Below are positions 34,313 through 43,921 of a stretch of DNA of 64,000 bases, piece by piece (the stretch's first letter is position 1; each line of letters starts with the position of its first letter). Under the pieces are notes generated by a model. It was not told the origin of the DNA and made no database searches. It saw only the letters and a program-made list of their open reading frames with translations. The stretch spans positions 62,001 to 126,000 of the forward strand of contig NZ_JACXIY010000020.1 of assembly GCF_014705655.1 (NCBI RefSeq). Reading direction: 5' to 3'. Both the position numbers and the translations under genes were made by a program. The stretch is from Paenibacillus arenilitoris. Lineage in GTDB: Bacteria > Bacillota > Bacilli > Paenibacillales > Paenibacillaceae.

Positions 34313-36678
34313 AAAATCGGTGTACCTGCCTTCTCTTCCGTTTGAACCGGAATGAGCGCATGCGAGAGCACTTCATCCATCTGGCTGACAGGAATAAATT
34401 GCATATCATTGCGTACGCTGTCGGGAATATCCCTTAAGTCCCGTTCGTTGTCTTTGGGCAACAGCACCTTGCGGATGCCGGCGCGGTGCGCGGCAAGCGA
34501 CTTCTCCTTCAGCCCGCCGATCGGAAGAACGCGTCCCCTCAACGTAATTTCACCTGTCATCGCGACTTCCTTGGATACGAAGCGGCCGGTGAGGGCCGAA
34601 ATAAGAGCCGTTGCGATCGTAATGCCGGCGGACGGCCCATCCTTCGGAATCGCCCCTTCCGGTATATGAATATGGATATCGTTCTTCTCGTGGAAGCTTG
34701 GATCGATCCCGAGCTCGACCGCCTTGGAGCGCGTATAGCTGAACGCCGCCTGCGCGGATTCCTTCATGACGTCGCCGAGCTTGCCGGTTAACGTGAGCTT
34801 GCCGCCCCCTGGCATGACCGTCACCTCGATCACGAGCGTGTCCCCGCCGACCTCCGTCCAGGCGAGGCCCGTAACGGCGCCGACCTGGTTCTCGCTCTCC
34901 GCCAGACCGTACCGGAACTTCGCGGGTCCAAGCCATTCCTTGAGCAGCTCGCTTCTCACTTCGAGCGTCTCCCGCGTTCCCTCCTGCTCCTGCGAGACGA
35001 AATGCTTCGCCGCCTTCCGGCATACGGCCGCGATCTGCTGCTCCAGATTGCGCACCCCCGATTCGCGCGTATATTCCCGGATGAGCTGCAGCAGCACATC
35101 CTCCGACAGGGTCAGCTGCTCCTCCTCGAGGCCGTGCTCCTTCTTCTGCTTGGGCAGCAAATACCGCGTGCCGATCTGCAGCTTCTCGAGCTCCGTATAG
35201 CCCGGTATATAGAGCACCTCCATCCGGTCCAGCAGCGGGCGCGGTATGTTGTGCAGCGCGTTCGCCGTCGTGACGAACATGACGTTCGACAAGTCGAACG
35301 GCACCTCGACGAAATGGTCGCTGAACGTGCCGTTCTGCTCCGGATCAAGCACCTCCAGCAGCGCCGACGCGGGATCGCCGCGGAAATCCATCGCCATCTT
35401 GTCGATTTCGTCGAGCAGGAACACCGGATTGGAGGAGCCCGCCGTCTTCATCCCTTGGATGATTCGGCCCGGCATCGCGCCAACGTAGGTGCGGCGGTGT
35501 CCGCGAATTTCGGCTTCGTCGCGCACGCCGCCGAGCGAAATCCGCACGAACTTGCGGCCGAGCGACCTCGCGATCGAGCGCGCCAGCGACGTCTTGCCGA
35601 CGCCGGGAGGTCCGACCAGGCAAAGTATCGGTCCTTTGAGTCTCTTCACGAGCTGCTGCACGGCCAAATATTCCAGCACCCGCTCCTTCGGCTTCTCGAG
35701 CCCGTAATGATCCTCGTCCAGAACCGCTTCCGCTTTGGCGATGCTCAGGTCGTCCTCGGTCTGCTTGCTCCAGGGAAGCGACAGCAGCCAGTCGATGTAA
35801 TTGCGGATGACGCCGCCTTCCGCCGACGTGGACGGCATCTTCTCGAGCCGATCGATTTCTTTCTCGATCTTCTCCTTCACCGCCGATGGCACGCCGGATT
35901 CGGCCAGCTGGCCGCGAAGCTCCTCGATCTCGCCGGCGCGCCCTTCCTTCTCGCCGAGCTCCTTCTGGATCGCCTTCATTTGCTCGCGCAAATAATATTC
36001 CTTCTGCGTCTTCTCCATCTGTTTCTTGACGCGCTGGTTAATCTTGCGCTCGAGCTCGAGCACTTCCCGCTCGTTGTTCAGGATGTCGAGCAGCTTCTCG
36101 AGCCGCTCGCCGACGTCGATCGTCTCGAGAATGTCCTGCTTATCCTTGATTTTGAGGGACAGATGGCTCGTAATGACGTCGGCCAGCCGGCCCGGCTCGT
36201 CGATGTCCGACACGGCGGCGAGCGTCTCCGGCGTCACCTTCTTGGACAGCGAAATATAATGCTCGAATTGATTCAGAACGGAGCGCATGAGCGCGTCTAC
36301 TTCCGGATCATCCGTTTCCTGCTCGGGCAGTTCCTTCACCGATACCTCGTAAAAGTCGTCGTTAGGCAAATAATCAACGACCTCCGCGCGGACGACGCCT
36401 TCCACCAATACGCGGATCGTGCCGTTCGGAAGCTTCAGCATTTGCCTGACCTTCGCGATGGTGCCGACCTTATAAATATCTTCCCGGGTCGGCTCCTCAA
36501 TGTTCACCTCGGATTGCGAACAAAGCAATATCATATGATCCTCGACCATCGAGCGCTCAAGCGCCCGCACCGATTTATCCCTGCCCACATCGAGGTGCAG
36601 CACCATGCTGGGATAAACGAGCAGCCCTCTCAGCGGTAGCAGGGGCAGCCGACGAACCTTCGATTTACCAGGTCCCAC
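34309..36678 (-). CDS. lon: ATP-dependent protease LonA
   Basis: The 789-residue protein has the LON N-terminal substrate domain, AAA+ module (Walker A GPPGVGKTSLARSIA, Walker B PVFLLDEIDKM) and the protease domain with the catalytic Ser in PKDGPSAGITIATAL and Lys about 40 residues later. It degrades damaged and regulatory proteins. The start is GTG at 36678 with GGAGG 7 nt upstream. Confidence 0.97.
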   Translation of the reverse strand: MGPGKSKVRRLPLLPLRGLLVYPSMVLHLDVGRDKSVRALERSMVEDHMILLCSQSEVNIEEPTREDIYKVGTIAKVRQMLKLPNGTIRVLVEGVVRAEVVDYLPNDDFYEVSVKELPEQETDDPEVDALMRSVLNQFEHYISLSKKVTPETLAAVSDIDEPGRLADVITSHLSLKIKDKQDILETIDVGERLEKLLDILNNEREVLELERKINQRVKKQMEKTQKEYYLREQMKAIQKELGEKEGRAGEIEELRGQLAESGVPSAVKEKIEKEIDRLEKMPSTSAEGGVIRNYIDWLLSLPWSKQTEDDLSIAKAEAVLDEDHYGLEKPKERVLEYLAVQQLVKRLKGPILCLVGPPGVGKTSLARSIARSLGRKFVRISLGGVRDEAEIRGHRRTYVGAMPGRIIQGMKTAGSSNPVFLLDEIDKMAMDFRGDPASALLEVLDPEQNGTFSDHFVEVPFDLSNVMFVTTANALHNIPRPLLDRMEVLYIPGYTELEKLQIGTRYLLPKQKKEHGLEEEQLTLSEDVLLQLIREYTRESGVRNLEQQIAAVCRKAAKHFVSQEQEGTRETLEVRSELLKEWLGPAKFRYGLAESENQVGAVTGLAWTEVGGDTLVIEVTVMPGGGKLTLTGKLGDVMKESAQAAFSYTRSKAVELGIDPSFHEKNDIHIHIPEGAIPKDGPSAGITIATALISALTGRFVSKEVAMTGEITLRGRVLPIGGLKEKSLAAHRAGIRKVLLPKDNERDLRDIPDSVRNDMQFIPVSQMDEVLSHALIPVQTEEKAGTPIL

Positions 36679-36715
36679 ACCAGCACCTCCATTTAGTAAC
36701 GTCTATCCCATTTTA

Positions 36716-38419
36716 TCATTCTACGGAATCCGCCTGCAAATAGGTAACGCTCGGCGCGATAAACCGCTCGTTGCCGACCGGCGCGTCCACTTGGTCCGCC
36801 ATGACGCCGGCTTCCGGAAAGACGTGGCCGAACGCCTCCTCGATCCTTTCGACCGGAATCACCTCAAGCCCTTCAAGATCCGCGAATATGGCCTGCCAAT
36901 TCTCCCTCGGAATGATGACCCGCTTCGCTCCCGCCTGGAACGCGGCTTCGACCTTGGCGAGCACGCCGCCGACGGGCTTCACGTTCCCGTGAATGCCGAC
37001 TTCGCCGGTCATCGCCAGCTTATTGTCGATCGGCAGTCCTTTGATGGCCGAAGCAATCGCCGTCGCCATCGCGACGCCGGCGGACGGTCCGTCGATCGGC
37101 GTTCCGCCGGGAAAGTTAATATGCAGGTCGAAGTCCTGCGGGTTCATGCCGATGCGGCGAAGAACGGTAAGCACGTTCTCGACCGAGCCCTTCGCCATGC
37201 TCTTCCGCCTGAGCGTCCGGGAGCCGCCGCCAAGCTCTTCCTCGTCGACGACACCGGTAATGGTGAAGTGCCCGCTTCCCGCGCCCGCCGGGATGGCGCT
37301 GACCTCGATCTCGAGCAGCGTCCCCATGTTCGGCCCGTACACGGCCAGGCCGTTCACGAAGCCGACCTGCGGCGCCTCCGGCACCTTGCGGTCGGGCCGC
37401 GGCGGGATTTGGCTGCTGTTGACGACCCACTCGATGTCGGCGGCCGATATGCTCTCGCGCTTCTCCGACAAAGCGACGCCGGCGGCCAGCTGAATGACGT
37501 TCACCGCCTCCCGACCGTTCGTCGCGTATTTCTTGACGACGTCGATCGCTTCCGGACACGGCGCGAAGCCGATCTTCTTCACCGCGTTCTCCGCGACCAG
37601 GCCGATCTCTTCGGCAAGCAGCGGGCGGAAGAACACTTCCATGCAGCGGGAACGGATGGCCGGCGGAATTTCTTGCGGCGAGCGCGTCGTCGCGCCGACG
37701 AGCCGGAAGTCCGCGGGCAAGCCGTTCTGGAAAATATCGTGAATGTAAACCGGGATATTCGCATCCTCCGAATTGTAATAAGCGCTCTCCAGGAACACTT
37801 TGCGGTCTTCGAGCACTTTTAACAATTTATTCATTTGAACCGGATGCAATTCACCGATTTCGTCGATGAACAAAATACCGCCATGCGCTTTCGTCACGGC
37901 GCCCGGCTTCGGCTGCGGAATGCCGGCGACGCCCATCGCGCCGGCGCCTTGATAAATCGGGTCGTGGACCGAACCGATGAGCGGGTCGGCAATGCCCCTC
38001 TCGTCGAAGCGGGCCGTGGTCGCGTCGATCTCCGTAAATTTGGCGTCCGGCAAAAACGGGGACGAGGGGTTCTTCTTCGCTTCCTCGAGCACGACGCGCG
38101 CGGCAGCCGTCTTGCCGACCCCGGGCGGCCCGTATATGATGACATGCTGCGGATTCGCGCTGCACAGCGCAGCCTTGAGGGCGCGAAGCCCGTCACGCTG
38201 CCCTACGATATCCTGCATCGCCTGCGGCCTCGTTTTCTCCGCAAGCGGCTTCGTCAGCGATACCGACCGCAGCTTGCGCAGCTTATCCATTTCCTTGCGC
38301 GATTCCCGGTCGACCGCTGAGCGGTTCGTCTTCTGGTTGCGCAGCAAATTCCAGAAATACAAGCCGATCACGACGGCGAAAAAGACTTGAATCAACATCA
38401 AAACAACACTCAAACTCAT
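36716..38419 (-). CDS. lonB: Membrane-anchored LonB protease (sporulation type)
   Basis: The 567-residue protein has one N-terminal membrane helix (LSVVLMLIQVFFAVVIGLYF) in place of the LonA N-domain, an AAA+ module (GPPGVGKTAAARVVL, FIDEIGELHPVQMNKLL) and a Lon protease domain with Ser in DGPSAGVAMATAIA. In Bacillus LonB is forespore-specific. I chose the ATG at 38419 with AGGAG upstream; the frame is open for 75 more codons without support. Confidence 0.94.
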   Translation of the reverse strand: MSLSVVLMLIQVFFAVVIGLYFWNLLRNQKTNRSAVDRESRKEMDKLRKLRSVSLTKPLAEKTRPQAMQDIVGQRDGLRALKAALCSANPQHVIIYGPPGVGKTAAARVVLEEAKKNPSSPFLPDAKFTEIDATTARFDERGIADPLIGSVHDPIYQGAGAMGVAGIPQPKPGAVTKAHGGILFIDEIGELHPVQMNKLLKVLEDRKVFLESAYYNSEDANIPVYIHDIFQNGLPADFRLVGATTRSPQEIPPAIRSRCMEVFFRPLLAEEIGLVAENAVKKIGFAPCPEAIDVVKKYATNGREAVNVIQLAAGVALSEKRESISAADIEWVVNSSQIPPRPDRKVPEAPQVGFVNGLAVYGPNMGTLLEIEVSAIPAGAGSGHFTITGVVDEEELGGGSRTLRRKSMAKGSVENVLTVLRRIGMNPQDFDLHINFPGGTPIDGPSAGVAMATAIASAIKGLPIDNKLAMTGEVGIHGNVKPVGGVLAKVEAAFQAGAKRVIIPRENWQAIFADLEGLEVIPVERIEEAFGHVFPEAGVMADQVDAPVGNERFIAPSVTYLQADSVE

Positions 38420-38517
38420 AACCAATCCACTCCTCTCGGGGCACAATCTACATAATTGGTAGTATTGCCCCTTGGAAGAGGGAATAACCGCCTTCGCGAT
38501 TTTTTTCCGAATACGCG

Positions 38518-38763
38518 TTATTCTGGCAGAAATCCCGCGAAAGCCAGCCACCTGCCGGCGGGCCCGATAACCCCTTCCAGCAGCGTAACCGGCGTCACCG
38601 GCGGCCAATCGAATGTCGTAGAGGCGAATAAGTAGGCCGACCATAGAATCATGGCCGCATACATCCCGTATTCCCGCTTATGCCCCCGTTTCGCAATGAG
38701 TTTGAAGCCTAACCATAGCAGCGTTACGAGCACCGCCGCTCCGATGACCGCCTGGATATCCAA
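38518..38763 (-). CDS. Small two-helix membrane protein of the ger operon
   Basis: The protein of about 81 residues has two membrane helices (QAVIGAAVLVTLLWLGFKLI and YGMYAAMILWSAYLFASTTF). It overlaps or abuts the GerC stop, so it is co-translated with the receptor subunits. A TTG at 38763 with AAGGAGGAGGG just upstream is the best start; an ATG at 38784 overlapping the GerC stop is the alternative. Small two-helix D proteins accompany some germinant receptors; equivalence here is inferred from size, topology and operon. Confidence 0.7.
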   Translation of the reverse strand: MDIQAVIGAAVLVTLLWLGFKLIAKRGHKREYGMYAAMILWSAYLFASTTFDWPPVTPVTLLEGVIGPAGRWLAFAGFLPE

Positions 38764-38780
38764 CCGTACCCTCCTCCTTC

Positions 38781-40010
38781 TCATTTTTTCCCTTCTTTCA
38801 GCCGCTCGACCTGAATCGGCTCTTTGCTTAAGCCGACATTCGTCAGCGTAACGTCGGCCGCGATCTCGACTTGGATGTTCGCAAACACGCTGTCCCAGTC
38901 CTTCTTCCACTTGCGCCATTGCTTGCGGTATTTGCGGTGGGCCAAGTCGGCGAACCCGACGGCATCGGTCTTCAGCCTCCGCACCGCCTTCCACCCGGAA
39001 TCCGCGAGCTTGACGATCTCCTTCTCCGCCGCCTGCTCCAGCGCCGCGACCGTTGCCGGGTCGTTCAGATCCTTTATTCCGCAATCGATCTGCGTGAGCG
39101 AGCCGCTTGCTTTGATCTGCACCTTCACGGACAGCTTGCCGTCCCGGATGGCCGGCTTCAATTCCGTCGTCGAGCTGCCGATGGAGACGGATGCTTGTTT
39201 GGATGGGTCATCCGGACAAGCCGGTGCAATCATCGTCATATCCACCGTATTTCGGATGAATGCCACGCCGAGCCCTTCCTGCCGGGATAACCAGCCGACC
39301 ATTTTATCTTTATTGATGACGGCGATCCGGCCGAGCCTCAGTTTCGACGGCAGCGTCGTTTTCTCGAAAGCCTTGAGCGAGTCCGTCTCCGTTTTCCCGG
39401 ACAAATACACTTCCGGCAGCAGCGCGCCGGCCGAATCGCTGGACAAGCTCATCGCGAGTTCGTACAATTTCACCTCGGGCAGCGTCGACAAGTATTTTTC
39501 CTCCATGTTGTTGATTTCCCGGATGCCGTTGCCGGGTATCCGTTCGATCTGCATCATTTGCTCCAATACTTTGCGGGCGTTGCCCCGCGTGATCAGCACG
39601 TCGACCGTTTCCCTCGCGTCCGGATTCCGCAAGTACACGTCGAGAATCGGATCGAGTCCGCGCCTTGCCGTTTCTTCGCTGATGACGATGATGCGGTTGT
39701 GGGCAAAATACAGCTTGCGCGGGCTTTCCAAATAGCTGCGCGAGTTGGCCTCCCGGATTGACTTCCCTTTCGTTGAATAGACGATAACCGGCGCGGAGGA
39801 GGATCCCGCGCCCATAATGCCGATGCCCGACGAGATCGTGGACGGGATGACGACCTGGAAGGATACGACCCAATCCTCGCCGTCCCTGTCGACCGACGTC
39901 GCCGACGTAATGGCCAGCTCGTTCAATTCGATGCGGTCCCAGCAGCCCGTCAGCAGGAGTGCGAAAAAGGCTAGAACGACGGCGGATCGGGCAGTCTTCA
40001 CGGCCGTCAT
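38781..40010 (-). CDS. Germinant receptor C subunit (Ger(x)C family lipoprotein)
   Basis: The 409-residue lipoprotein has a signal peptide ending LLTGCW, then the GerC signature (WDRIELNELAITSATSVDRD, later SPRKLYFAHNRIIVISEE). The C-terminal half contains FANIQVEIAADVTLTNVG. It should be tethered to the outer leaflet of the spore inner membrane. It overlaps the upstream B gene by 4 bp and the small downstream gene by up to 4 bp. Confidence 0.92.
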   Translation of the reverse strand: MTAVKTARSAVVLAFFALLLTGCWDRIELNELAITSATSVDRDGEDWVVSFQVVIPSTISSGIGIMGAGSSSAPVIVYSTKGKSIREANSRSYLESPRKLYFAHNRIIVISEETARRGLDPILDVYLRNPDARETVDVLITRGNARKVLEQMMQIERIPGNGIREINNMEEKYLSTLPEVKLYELAMSLSSDSAGALLPEVYLSGKTETDSLKAFEKTTLPSKLRLGRIAVINKDKMVGWLSRQEGLGVAFIRNTVDMTMIAPACPDDPSKQASVSIGSSTTELKPAIRDGKLSVKVQIKASGSLTQIDCGIKDLNDPATVAALEQAAEKEIVKLADSGWKAVRRLKTDAVGFADLAHRKYRKQWRKWKKDWDSVFANIQVEIAADVTLTNVGLSKEPIQVERLKEGKK

Positions 40011-41110
40011 GTGACCGCCTCCTCCGCATTGGCCTTTCTCCCGGCGAAGAGCAAGCCGATCCAGATCAGTAAAAAGATCGTGAAATTATTTAATATTTTA
40101 TAAATGGTTAACGTTTTGAAAATATATTCGTTCACGGCGCTGTTTCTTGACCACGAATAGAGCGCCGTCGCGGCAACGAACAGGCCGATCGCAATATACA
40201 GGCCGTTATGGGGCCGCAAACGGAAGGAGTAGAGCATCATCTGATTGAAGCAGAACACGAACACCGAAGCCTTCGTGAACATCGAGGCTATCCAAGCCAT
40301 AATCAAGACAACGTCGATCCGTTCGATGAATTCCCCGATCTGGACGGTTCCGAGCGCGGTGAAGACCGGGTAGGACAGCGAAGCGATCAATTTTGCCCCC
40401 AGCACGGCCAAGGTAATCGCGATGATGAGACAGAAGAATACCGAGGCCAACGCAGCCCCCCACAGCGCCGCTTTGCCGGCGTGCGCCGTATTTTTCATGT
40501 AAGGCATGAGCAGCAGAACAACGGTTATGTCGGTCAGCCAGCCGACAGGAGGCACGGATGCGGTCAATTGCTGAAGCGGCATCGTTTCGAAAACCGGCAA
40601 AAAATGATGCCAATCGTATTGGCCCCAAAGCAAAAAGAGGTTGATGCCCAGAAACAGCATGGAAACGACCATGACGAAAAAAGAAACGCGTCCGATCACC
40701 TCGACCCCTTGAGCGCATATGTATACGGCTACGATCGTGATGAGCAGCGCGACCACGGCAAGCGGCGTCGTTATCATAAATTGCTGGGAAATAAAATTCG
40801 AGAACTGTCTGACGATGGATGCCGAGCCTATCAAATAGTAGGCGCCGAGAAGGAGGGCGATTCCGGTCGCGGCAGCCTTGCCGAAACTGCCCTCCAGCCA
40901 TTCCATCAATGGTTTGCCGTTATAGCGGCGGCTAATGGCGACGATGATATAGAGAAGCGGCAGAATGAAGAGAAACGAAAGCATTGGCGACAACCACCCG
41001 TCCTGCTTCGCCGTCTGGATCACTTGGTTCGGAATAACCATCAATGCGCTTGGGGTGACGGCATTCGCGATAATCGCCGTTGCCTGAAGGCTCGTAATTT
41101 TCTGCTTCAT
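40007..41110 (-). CDS. Germinant receptor B subunit (GerAB permease family), second B copy
   Basis: The 367-residue protein has ten predicted helices in the APC-type GerAB fold (ITSLQATAIIANAVTPSALM at the start, FISQQFMITTPLAVVALLIT in the middle). B subunits bind the germinant. It overlaps both neighbours by 4 bp (41107-41110 and 40007-40010). It is clearly different in sequence from the first B gene of this operon, so it is not a recent duplicate. Confidence 0.9.
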   Translation of the reverse strand: MKQKITSLQATAIIANAVTPSALMVIPNQVIQTAKQDGWLSPMLSFLFILPLLYIIVAISRRYNGKPLMEWLEGSFGKAAATGIALLLGAYYLIGSASIVRQFSNFISQQFMITTPLAVVALLITIVAVYICAQGVEVIGRVSFFVMVVSMLFLGINLFLLWGQYDWHHFLPVFETMPLQQLTASVPPVGWLTDITVVLLLMPYMKNTAHAGKAALWGAALASVFFCLIIAITLAVLGAKLIASLSYPVFTALGTVQIGEFIERIDVVLIMAWIASMFTKASVFVFCFNQMMLYSFRLRPHNGLYIAIGLFVAATALYSWSRNSAVNEYIFKTLTIYKILNNFTIFLLIWIGLLFAGRKANAEEAVT

Positions 41111-42675
41111 CGTCTCCCCTTCCCTTCTCCGTTGCTTTTACCTTGATTGCCGGCGTTTGGCTCGGCGCTTCCCTGTCTCGCGGTCGCCTTCCCGAACAAG
41201 GCGGGCCGCTTCTTCATTGCCCACCAAGGAACGCGAATGAACACGTCCTTCAAGTTGCCCGGGACGAGCGGCGATAACGGCGTCAGATAAGGCACGCCAA
41301 ACGACCGCAGCCCGGACATATGCGCAAGAATAACCATCAAGCCGGCCATAATGCCGAACAAGCCGAAGGAGCCCGCCAAAAACATCATGCCAAAGCGGAT
41401 AAGCCTGGCCGCGCTCCCCATATTGACAGAAGGAATGACGAAGCTTGCGATGGCGGTGAACGAAACGACGATGACCATGGCTGCCGATACGAGCCCCGCC
41501 TGGACCGCGGATTGCCCGAGCACCAGGGCGCCGACGATCGAAATCGCCGAACCGATGATGCGCGGCATCCTGACCCCGGCTTCCCTCAAAATTTCAAAGG
41601 TCAGCTCCATAATCATCGCCTCGATCAGCGCCGGGAACGGCACGCCTTCCCGCTGGGCGGCTAGGCTGATTAACAAGGAGGTCGGCAGCATTTCCTGATG
41701 GAACGTCGTAATGGCGATATAGAGCGAAGGAAACAGCATGGATACGAGAAAGGAGCTCATGCGGATAAGCCTCAGAAAGGACGCGATGTCGTACCGCTGG
41801 TAGTAGTCCTCGCTCGACTGAAAAAATTTGACGAACGTAACGGGAGCGAGGAGCACGAACGGCGTGCCGTCCACGATAATCGCAAACTGTCCTTCGAGCA
41901 GGCCGGCGGCGACCGCGTCGGGCCTCTCCGTATTCTGAATAAGCGGAAACGGCGTGAACGTTTTTCCAAGAATAAATTCCTCGATATAGCCGCTCTCGAG
42001 AATGCTGTCCGTATCGATCAGGTCCAGCCGCCGGCTAACGTCCCGAATCATCTGCTCATCGGCGATTCCTTTCATGTATACGACGACCACCGTCGTTCGC
42101 GTCCGCTTGCCGATCAGCTTGTATTCCATGCGCAGATCGGCCGATTTGATCTTGGCCCGGATAAGCGCCGTATTCGTGCGCACGCTCTCGGTAAAGCCTT
42201 CCTTCGGCCCGCGGACGACGGTCTGCGAGCTCGGCTCCTCGACACCGCGCTTCTCCCTGCCTCCCGTATCGGCGGCGATCGCCGTCGCGAACCCGTCCAG
42301 CATGATAACGGAGCAGCCTTCCAGAATCGCCAGCAGCACGTGATCCAGGCTGTCAAGCTTCCGTATGCCTCCAACGGACAACGAGCGAAGCATCAAGCCT
42401 TGCAGAGGCTCTTCTTCAAACTCGCCCGCGTCCGGCTTCAAACTTTCGTCAAGCATGCTCGTCACGAGCGAATTGATCAAGCCGTTGTCCGAAATATCCG
42501 AAATATAGACTAAGGCCGCCCGCTTGTTCCTCAGCACCTGGAGCTGCCTGATCACGATGTCCGGCTCCGAGCCTAGCTCTCCGGTCAGCCATTTGATGTT
42601 CGTATCCAAATCGGCGGACAAAGCCTTCACGGCATCCGATCCGGATTCGATGCCGCTCTTCGTGGATTCGCTCAC
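41107..42675 (-). CDS. Germinant receptor A subunit (GerAA family)
   Basis: The 522-residue protein has a cytoplasmic N-terminal region of about 280 residues, then four or five membrane helices with the family motif PFPALIEAMIMELTFEILRE and GSAISIVGALVLGQSAVQAG. A subunits oligomerise into ion channels released on germination. The start codon is GTG at 42675, directly after the TAA of the upstream B gene, with AAGGAGG 8 nt upstream. Confidence 0.95.
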   Translation of the reverse strand: MSESTKSGIESGSDAVKALSADLDTNIKWLTGELGSEPDIVIRQLQVLRNKRAALVYISDISDNGLINSLVTSMLDESLKPDAGEFEEEPLQGLMLRSLSVGGIRKLDSLDHVLLAILEGCSVIMLDGFATAIAADTGGREKRGVEEPSSQTVVRGPKEGFTESVRTNTALIRAKIKSADLRMEYKLIGKRTRTTVVVVYMKGIADEQMIRDVSRRLDLIDTDSILESGYIEEFILGKTFTPFPLIQNTERPDAVAAGLLEGQFAIIVDGTPFVLLAPVTFVKFFQSSEDYYQRYDIASFLRLIRMSSFLVSMLFPSLYIAITTFHQEMLPTSLLISLAAQREGVPFPALIEAMIMELTFEILREAGVRMPRIIGSAISIVGALVLGQSAVQAGLVSAAMVIVVSFTAIASFVIPSVNMGSAARLIRFGMMFLAGSFGLFGIMAGLMVILAHMSGLRSFGVPYLTPLSPLVPGNLKDVFIRVPWWAMKKRPALFGKATARQGSAEPNAGNQGKSNGEGKGRR

Positions 42676-43776
42676 TTACGCATCCTCCTTTCCAGCCCGT
42701 CTATTCTTGAAGGCGACGATCATGACCAACACGATCGGAAATACGATTTGAAACAGCGGAAAATGGTATTTCACGTTGTAGACGAAGCCGAACCAAATAT
42801 GCTCCATATAGCTCCTGAACAAAAAGGAGCCCCCGTAGATGATCCCGCCTGCAATCAGAACCGCCGTTTTATGGGACAGCTTTGTCAAGTACCGTATACC
42901 GATCACGGCGCCCAGATAGTAGGACGTCAGCTTGAACATCACGCCCGTGAACAGGAGCAGCGCCACAAGCGGGTCGATACGCTCCAGCACCCTGGCCGCT
43001 TCGATGGAGCTGGCAAGCTGCATGAGCGGAACGGTAACGGCTGGCGCCAGCTTGCCCATGCCCGCCACGATAAGCAGGTTCGTAAGCGTAATGAACAACC
43101 CGGAGAACAAATAGCACTTCACGGCAATTGCCGTAACCGCGTTCCGGTCCGCGTCCGTCAATTTCCAAAACATGAGGAACAGCACGAGCTCGCCGAACGG
43201 AAACGATACCGTCTCGGGGAAGGCCGCGTCCCAGATCGGCTTCAGTCCTTCGTCAAACACGGGGATAATATAATCAAGGTTGAACAGACCTGTGCCGGCC
43301 ATGAGCAGAAACAATAAGGCGTAAATGCCGATGACGACCGGAATCGTAAATTCCGCCATTCGGAAAAATACGGCCGCGCCGCCGACGATCGACAACCCCG
43401 CCGTTAAGCATATTAGAGCCATAACGGCGGACAGCGGCGTCGTCGGGAGCAAATAGATGATGCTTAAGTCGCCGAATTCCCGCACGTTCCGAATCGATTT
43501 ATAGCAAAAATAAAAAACGTAGCAGACCGATAGGAGATAGCCCGCCGGCTTGCCCAAATACTTCATCATGATCTCGAATAAATGCATGTCCGGTTCGTAA
43601 CGGTAGATGGCGAGATTGACGCCCCATAACAAAGCCAGTCCGCATAGCATGCCGACAAAGACGGCCAGCCATGCATCCTTGCCCGCTTCGATCGCCAGCA
43701 AAAACAGCGGGGAGCTTCCTATCAAAAAGATTACGATTAACGAACCAAGCTGATTAAGGCTGATTCTCTCCATCAT
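42676..43776 (-). CDS. Germinant receptor B subunit (GerAB permease family), first B copy
   Basis: The 366-residue polytopic protein starts MMERISLNQLGSLIVIFLIG and has about ten helices. It is the first gene of an operon ordered B-A-B-C-small protein. The ATG at 43776 has AAGGTG 5 nt upstream of a GGAGG that runs into the start; the next codon is also ATG. A sigma-G-like promoter lies just upstream. Confidence 0.9.
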   Translation of the reverse strand: MMERISLNQLGSLIVIFLIGSSPLFLLAIEAGKDAWLAVFVGMLCGLALLWGVNLAIYRYEPDMHLFEIMMKYLGKPAGYLLSVCYVFYFCYKSIRNVREFGDLSIIYLLPTTPLSAVMALICLTAGLSIVGGAAVFFRMAEFTIPVVIGIYALLFLLMAGTGLFNLDYIIPVFDEGLKPIWDAAFPETVSFPFGELVLFLMFWKLTDADRNAVTAIAVKCYLFSGLFITLTNLLIVAGMGKLAPAVTVPLMQLASSIEAARVLERIDPLVALLLFTGVMFKLTSYYLGAVIGIRYLTKLSHKTAVLIAGGIIYGGSFLFRSYMEHIWFGFVYNVKYHFPLFQIVFPIVLVMIVAFKNRRAGKEDA

Positions 43777-43811
43777 CCTCCCACCTTCTGTCCCTTGCGC
43801 CCGGTATCCGT

Positions 43812-43841
43812 TATTTTCTCTCGAGTGTGGAAATCTATGCA
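43812..43841 (-). promoter_or_regulatory. Candidate sigma-G promoter of the ger operon
   Basis: TGCATA (43841-43836), 17 nt, GAAAATA (43818-43812) on the minus strand. The -35 fits the sigma-G consensus well, the -10 in four of seven positions. Ger operons are normally sigma-G dependent, which supports but does not prove it. Confidence 0.35.
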
Positions 43842-43864
43842 TCTATTTCCGTTTCGAACCGATA

Positions 43865-43907
43865 ACAAAAAAAAGACTTGTTCCGTCCATTGGACGGAAC
43901 AAGTCTT
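43865..43907 (-). terminator. Terminator after ispG
   Basis: A perfect 16-bp stem AAGACTTGTTCCGTCC / GGACGGAACAAGTCTT (43873-43888 and 43892-43907) with a 3-nt loop, followed on the minus strand by eight T. Confidence 0.93.
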
Positions 43908-43921
43908 ACTTGCAGAAGCGA

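Noticed and set aside
35002..36639. 545-codon open frame antisense to lonA
   Set aside because: Composition is typical of an antisense frame in a GC-rich genome; lonA is intact on the other strand.
38420..38644. 75-residue N-terminal extension of LonB
   Set aside because: No ribosome-binding site, and arginine-rich translation unlike LonB, which begins with the membrane helix at the chosen start.
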